Positions 60,821-64,000 of a stretch of DNA of 64,000 nucleotides are shown one piece after another. The stretch's first letter is position 1; each line of letters opens with the position of its first letter. The stretch lies in the NCBI GenBank assembly GCA_963827515.1, contig CAWHBF010000023.1, forward strand, positions 496,001 through 560,000, read 5' to 3'. The notes under the pieces were generated by a model that worked only from the letters and a program-made list of their open reading frames with translations, had not been told where the DNA came from and searched no databases. The translations under genes and the position numbers were made by a program. The DNA comes from JABFSA01 sp963827515. Lineage in GTDB: Bacteria; Acidobacteriota; Vicinamibacteria; Vicinamibacterales; UBA2999.

Positions 60821-62039
60821 TCCGGATCCCTGGCCCGGCCCGAATTCGGAACCGCCCGCCCGCCGCCACGGCCCAACCCCTCTCAACCAACCCGCGAACT
60901 ACGCTTGTTTCGTCTCGGACTGGCACCCAGACGTTGAATCCAGACCGGCCGTGCGCCGCGATTCCGTGCTCGCCCAGCGCGGCGATGGCCGTCGTACGAC
61001 GCTCGGTGTAAGCCTCTCCGGCCTTGGCGATCCGTCGCCCATTGGCCGGGTCCGCCCATAGCGCAAGCGCGAGTTGCTGAAGGATCGGACTGACGCCCCG
61101 GGCACCCAGGGCTTGCCGACCCCGTACGCGGGCGATCGTGACGTCGTCACCAGCCAGGACCGCCACGCGCACGTCCGGACCAAGAAATTTCGACAGGGAA
61201 CGCACAGCGATCCAATACTCCCGCGAGGGGTCGCACAGCGTGTGGAGTGGTGCGCCGGCAACGGGTCCGGCATAGTCGTTCTCTACCAGGACGACCTGGG
61301 GGAATCGACGCAGTACTTCGCGAAGTTCCTCCGCGCGCGCCCGGCTCAGTGCCGCGCCTGTAGGGTTCTGTGCTCTTGGGGTCACGACGATCGCCTGGCA
61401 CCGCCGTGAAAGCGCCGCATGCACAGCCCCCGGCACCGGACCCTCATCGTCCAGCGCGAAGGGCACGGGTTCGTACCCAGAAACGTTGACTAGATCGACA
61501 ATGCCCGGAAACGAGGGGTCCTCGACGGCGACACGATCGCCCGCACGAAGGTGTTCGCGAAGAACACGCTCGATAGCGTCCAACCCGCCGCTCAGAACCG
61601 CCGCGGCACCCGCGGGTATGCCGTCTGCCTCGAACTCGCTGGACGCAAAGGCCACGAGGTCAGCCCGATCGGGCCCGATGCCGTATCGGCCCGGTTCCGC
61701 CTGGATCGAGCGAAGAGCTGGCTCGAGCGGAGGCAGCAGAGCCTCATCTGGGTTACCTGTCGCGAGGTCCCTGGTGCCGGCAGGTACCGCCAGAGCGGCA
61801 ACCGACGATGGTGCGGCCTGTCTGGAGGCCGTACGGGTTCCCTGGCGACCCTGTCCGGTCACCAATCCTCTCGCGCGCAATAACTTGTAGGCGGCGGCGA
61901 CCGTCGTTGGGCTCACGCCCAAAGTGACCGCGAGCTGCCGAACGGTCGGCAGCGACTGACCTGCGGCCGCCGATGGGGCACAAAGTCCTCGCTCGAGAGA
62001 AGCAGCGATGGCGGTGGCGGTTCGACCGGAAGGATCCAT
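60729..62039 (-). CDS. MocR/PdxR-type regulator (GntR HTH fused to aminotransferase fold)
   Basis: 436 aa from ATG 62039. Residues 1-70 are a GntR winged helix (LPTVRQLAVTLGVSPTTVAAAYKLLRARGLV). Residues 95-436 have the fold-type I aminotransferase shape: LSGGLDAIERVL, VTPRAQNPTGAAL, ENDYAG (Asp binding the pyridine) and the PLP lysine in VRSLSKFLGPDVRVA. Such proteins sense pyridoxal phosphate or amino acids and regulate vitamin B6 or transport genes. The inverted repeat upstream (62046-62074) is a likely operator. No pdx genes are in the window. Confidence 0.9.
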   Translation of the reverse strand: MDPSGRTATAIAASLERGLCAPSAAAGQSLPTVRQLAVTLGVSPTTVAAAYKLLRARGLVTGQGRQGTRTASRQAAPSSVAALAVPAGTRDLATGNPDEALLPPLEPALRSIQAEPGRYGIGPDRADLVAFASSEFEADGIPAGAAAVLSGGLDAIERVLREHLRAGDRVAVEDPSFPGIVDLVNVSGYEPVPFALDDEGPVPGAVHAALSRRCQAIVVTPRAQNPTGAALSRARAEELREVLRRFPQVVLVENDYAGPVAGAPLHTLCDPSREYWIAVRSLSKFLGPDVRVAVLAGDDVTIARVRGRQALGARGVSPILQQLALALWADPANGRRIAKAGEAYTERRTTAIAALGEHGIAAHGRSGFNVWVPVRDETSVVRGLVERGWAVAAGGRFRIRAGPGIRITISTLSIEDAERLAGDLARLRGSVSGGIA

Positions 62040-62045
62040 TTAATC

Positions 62046-62074
62046 TGTTACGTATATTATTTTGTACCGTAACA
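62046..62074. promoter_or_regulatory. Candidate operator of the MocR gene
   Basis: TGTTACG (62046-62052) and CGTAACA (62068-62074) are perfect inverted 7-mers, 15 bases apart, in an AT-rich patch 7-35 bases upstream of the MocR start. Spacing between centres is 22 bases, two helical turns. This is the place and geometry expected for autoregulation by a dimeric GntR-type protein. Confidence 0.65.
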
Positions 62075-62147
62075 TAATTGCACCGCTGGGTTCTGCGACT
62101 GCCCACCCCGAACAGGGCACAATGGCCCGTCATGCTGTCTCCGAGCG

Positions 62148-63922
62148 ATGAGTACCCGGGAGCGGCTCGGTCTGCGCCAGGCCGAGGCCGGCAGGCTGGC
62201 AGCGAGAGACCGTCTCCTCAGCTACGTTCGCCTGCTTGGTGTTCCTGGCGGGAGGCGTGGTCGTCGTCGCATGGTGGCGCGGCAGCGCCGGCGCCTGGTG
62301 GCTGGCTCTACCGGCCCTGGCTTTTGCGGCGCTCGTACGAAGCCATGACCGTGTCATTCGGGCTCGCCTGGCCGCGGAGCGTTCCATCGGGTTCTACGAA
62401 CGGGGCCTCAGCCGAATCGAGGATCGCTGGTCCAACGACGGCGAGACCGGCGAGCGCTTCCGCAGCGATGACCATCCCTACGCCAACGACCTGGATCTCT
62501 TCGGGCCAGGGTCGCTCTTTCAGCTTCTCTCGATTGCCCGAACTCGCCCAGGCGAAGAACGGCTCGCCTCATGGCTCACCCGTGCGGCGTCGCCCGAGGA
62601 GGTGACGCGCAGGCAGGAGGCTGTGACGGAGCTTGCACCCGCGCTCGACCTGCGCGAGGAGCTTTCGCTGGCGGGAACCGACGTCCGGGCTGGGGTCAAC
62701 GGTGATGCGCTCGTGGCGTGGGCGGAAGGAGGGCCCCAGCTCGGCGTACGGTGGCTCCGGGGTATCGCCGCGATGCTGACGGCCGCAGCGCTAGCCACGG
62801 CAGGGTATGGCGTTGGCACCGGAGAATACGGGCCGTTCGTGGCGGTCGTCGCCCTCGAGATCCTCTTTTCGCTTCCACTGCGCTCGCGCGTGCTGCGGTC
62901 GCTACATGCTGCTGGCTCGCCTGCCCGGGACCTCGACATCCTCGCGCACGTCCTGGAACGGCTCGAGCGTCAGGACTTCAACGCGGCCCCACTCGTCGCA
63001 CTTCGTCGCAGCCTCGACACGAGTGGCGTGCCCGCGTCAGCGGCCATTCGGCGCCTGCACCGCCTCGTCGAACTGCACGACTGGCAGCACAACCAGTTCT
63101 TCGCACCCGTCGCCGCCGCACTCCTCTGGGGAACCCATCTGGCGTGGGCGATCGAGGGATGGCGCCGGACACACGGCTCCCAAGTGCGTACCTGGTTGCA
63201 CACGGTCGGTGACTTCGAGGCACTCAGTTCGCTGTCGGCATATCGCTACGAGCACCCCGACGACGTGTGGCCGGAGATCGTCAACGAGGGCGCGGGATTC
63301 GACGGTACCTGGAATCGGTCATCCATTGATCCCAGCGGTGAGCGCCGTCCGAAACGATGTTCGGCTCTGGGGCGATACGCGAATGCTGCTCGTGAGTGGC
63401 TCGAACATGTCCGGCAAGAGCACGCTCCTACGCACGGTCGGCATCAATACGGTCCTCGCACTGGCCGGCGCTCCGGTGCGCGCCGCGGCGCTTCGGATCA
63501 CGCCGCTCGCCATCGGGGCCACGCTGCGGATTCAGGATTCGCTCCAAGAAGGCCGGTCGCGCTTCTACGCCGAGATCACGCGGATTCGCGCCATCGCGGA
63601 CACCGCTCGCGGTCCGGTGCCCCTGCTCTTTCTACTGGACGAGCTCTTCCATGGAACGAATTCGCACGACCGGCTCGCCGGCGCATCCGGCGTGCTGCGC
63701 AGCCTCATCGACCGCGGCGCGATAGGCCTGATCACGACGCACGATCTCGCGCTGACCGCTGTGGCCCACGCCCTCGCCCCTCGCGCCGTCAACGTGCACT
63801 TCGAAGACCGGTTCGAAGGGGGCGAGATCCATTTCGACTACCGCCTGAAGCCCGGTCCCGTAACGCGGAGTAACGCCATTGCGCTCATGCGCGCGGTCGG
63901 ACTCGACGTCGAGGGCGCGTGA
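62148..63922 (+). CDS. MutS-like ATPase (membrane-associated), two frameshifts
   Basis: Start ATG 62148 (MSTRERLGLRQAEAGRLAAR). At about 62235 one extra base moves the frame into VFLAGGVVVVAWWRGSAG, a hydrophobic helix pair, followed by a long helical region (HPYANDLDLFGPGSLFQLLS). At about 63311 a second extra base (acctgg) moves it again to GIGHPLIPAVSAVRNDV ... LVSGSNMSGKSTLLRTVG (Walker A) and LLFLLDELFHGTNSHDR (Walker B, D-loop). 1775 bases equal 590 codons plus stop plus two bases. It belongs to the MutS domain-V family without mismatch-recognition domains. Function of the membrane form unknown. Confidence 0.88.
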
Positions 63923-63957
63923 AACCACGAAGGACACGAAGAGTGCGCTTCGTGGTT
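63923..63957. terminator. CACGAAG-type repeat forming a hairpin after the MutS-like gene
   Basis: AACCACGAAG (63923-63932) pairs perfectly with CTTCGTGGTT (63948-63957) across a 15-base loop containing another cacgaag unit. It overlaps the stop codon by zero to one base and so could end the transcript, though no T-run follows. The repeat unit recurs at 4878-4904 inside a CACAGAG pair. Confidence 0.55.
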
Positions 63958-63971
63958 CCACGGGCACTACA

Positions 63972-64000
63972 ATGACGAGCATGGCCTCAACCACGATCGT
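63972..64000 (+). CDS. Possible start of a gene running off the window
   Basis: ATG at 63972 (and a second in-frame ATG at 63981) opens a frame to the window edge: MTSMASTTI. Nine residues are too few to name a family. It follows a hairpin, which fits a new transcript. Low confidence. Confidence 0.3.

Noticed and set aside
1..64000. tRNA or rRNA genes
   Set aside because: No cloverleaf with TTCRA-type loop or rRNA-like stretch was noticed by eye; a covariance search was not possible, so absence is not proven.

Overview
The window looks like the chromosome of a high-GC, free-living, aerobic Gram-negative bacterium. The closest fit I can name is the Acidobacteriota (Vicinamibacteria-like), based on the gene families: P1 peptidase, long YfhO and PMT-type membrane proteins, secreted M28 peptidase, many small periplasmic enzymes. 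This is an inference; there is no rRNA or other phylogenetic marker here. No tRNA, rRNA, CRISPR array, prophage or classical insertion sequence was seen.

Layout. 1-6.4 kb: a partial YgfZ gene, a secreted alpha/beta-hydrolase, a P1 peptidase, a sodium/solute symporter, a tartrate/malate-type dehydrogenase and an FHA protein. 6.5-16.2 kb: an MBL hydrolase, a receiver protein, a membrane protein, a divergent pair of an SDR/pseudokinase operon and a malate-dehydrogenase-like protein without catalytic residues, an M28 peptidase, then an overlapping CNNM-CNNM-cupin operon. 16.4-23.5 kb: an EAL phosphodiesterase, a sulfatase-fold gene broken by an in-frame TGA, and a YfhO protein. 23.5-27.3 kb: lipB, a 2-oxo-acid dehydrogenase E2, lpd and a small membrane protein. 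27.3-29.1 kb: an NtrC-type regulator and HU. 29.3-37.9 kb: queF, smr, a SNF2 helicase, an Eco57I-type methyltransferase, a GxxExxY protein, a double FKBP isomerase and a methyltransferase. 38-46.7 kb: a TrmH-type methylase, a P5C dehydrogenase, a four-helix-bundle gene, a MATE exporter, a flavin reductase, a cyclase-family enzyme and an MBL hydrolase. 46.7-57.8 kb (all minus): parE, NYN-LOTUS, parC, D-lactate dehydrogenase and two large membrane proteins. 57.9-64 kb: two GT2 glycosyltransferases, DUF2304, DUF2461, a MocR regulator and a MutS-like ATPase.

Two things stand out. First, gene junctions are crowded with at least three families of dispersed inverted repeats: CACAGAG-type, GCTNNAGC palindromes, and AT-rich AATTCAAAATGCAAA-type. 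Two of these families bracket small ORFs (GxxExxY and four-helix bundle) like mobile cassettes, and the SNF2 helicase/methyltransferase pair beside one of them resembles a stripped-down defence system. Second, I infer nine single-base frameshifts and one nonsense codon in otherwise well-conserved genes (queF, parC, P5C dehydrogenase, MutS-like and others). Seven of the nine are best explained by one extra base. That density points to sequencing or assembly error at least as much as to gene decay. Several intact genes have also lost their catalytic residues (pseudokinase, dead malate dehydrogenase, Ser-to-Asn hydrolase).
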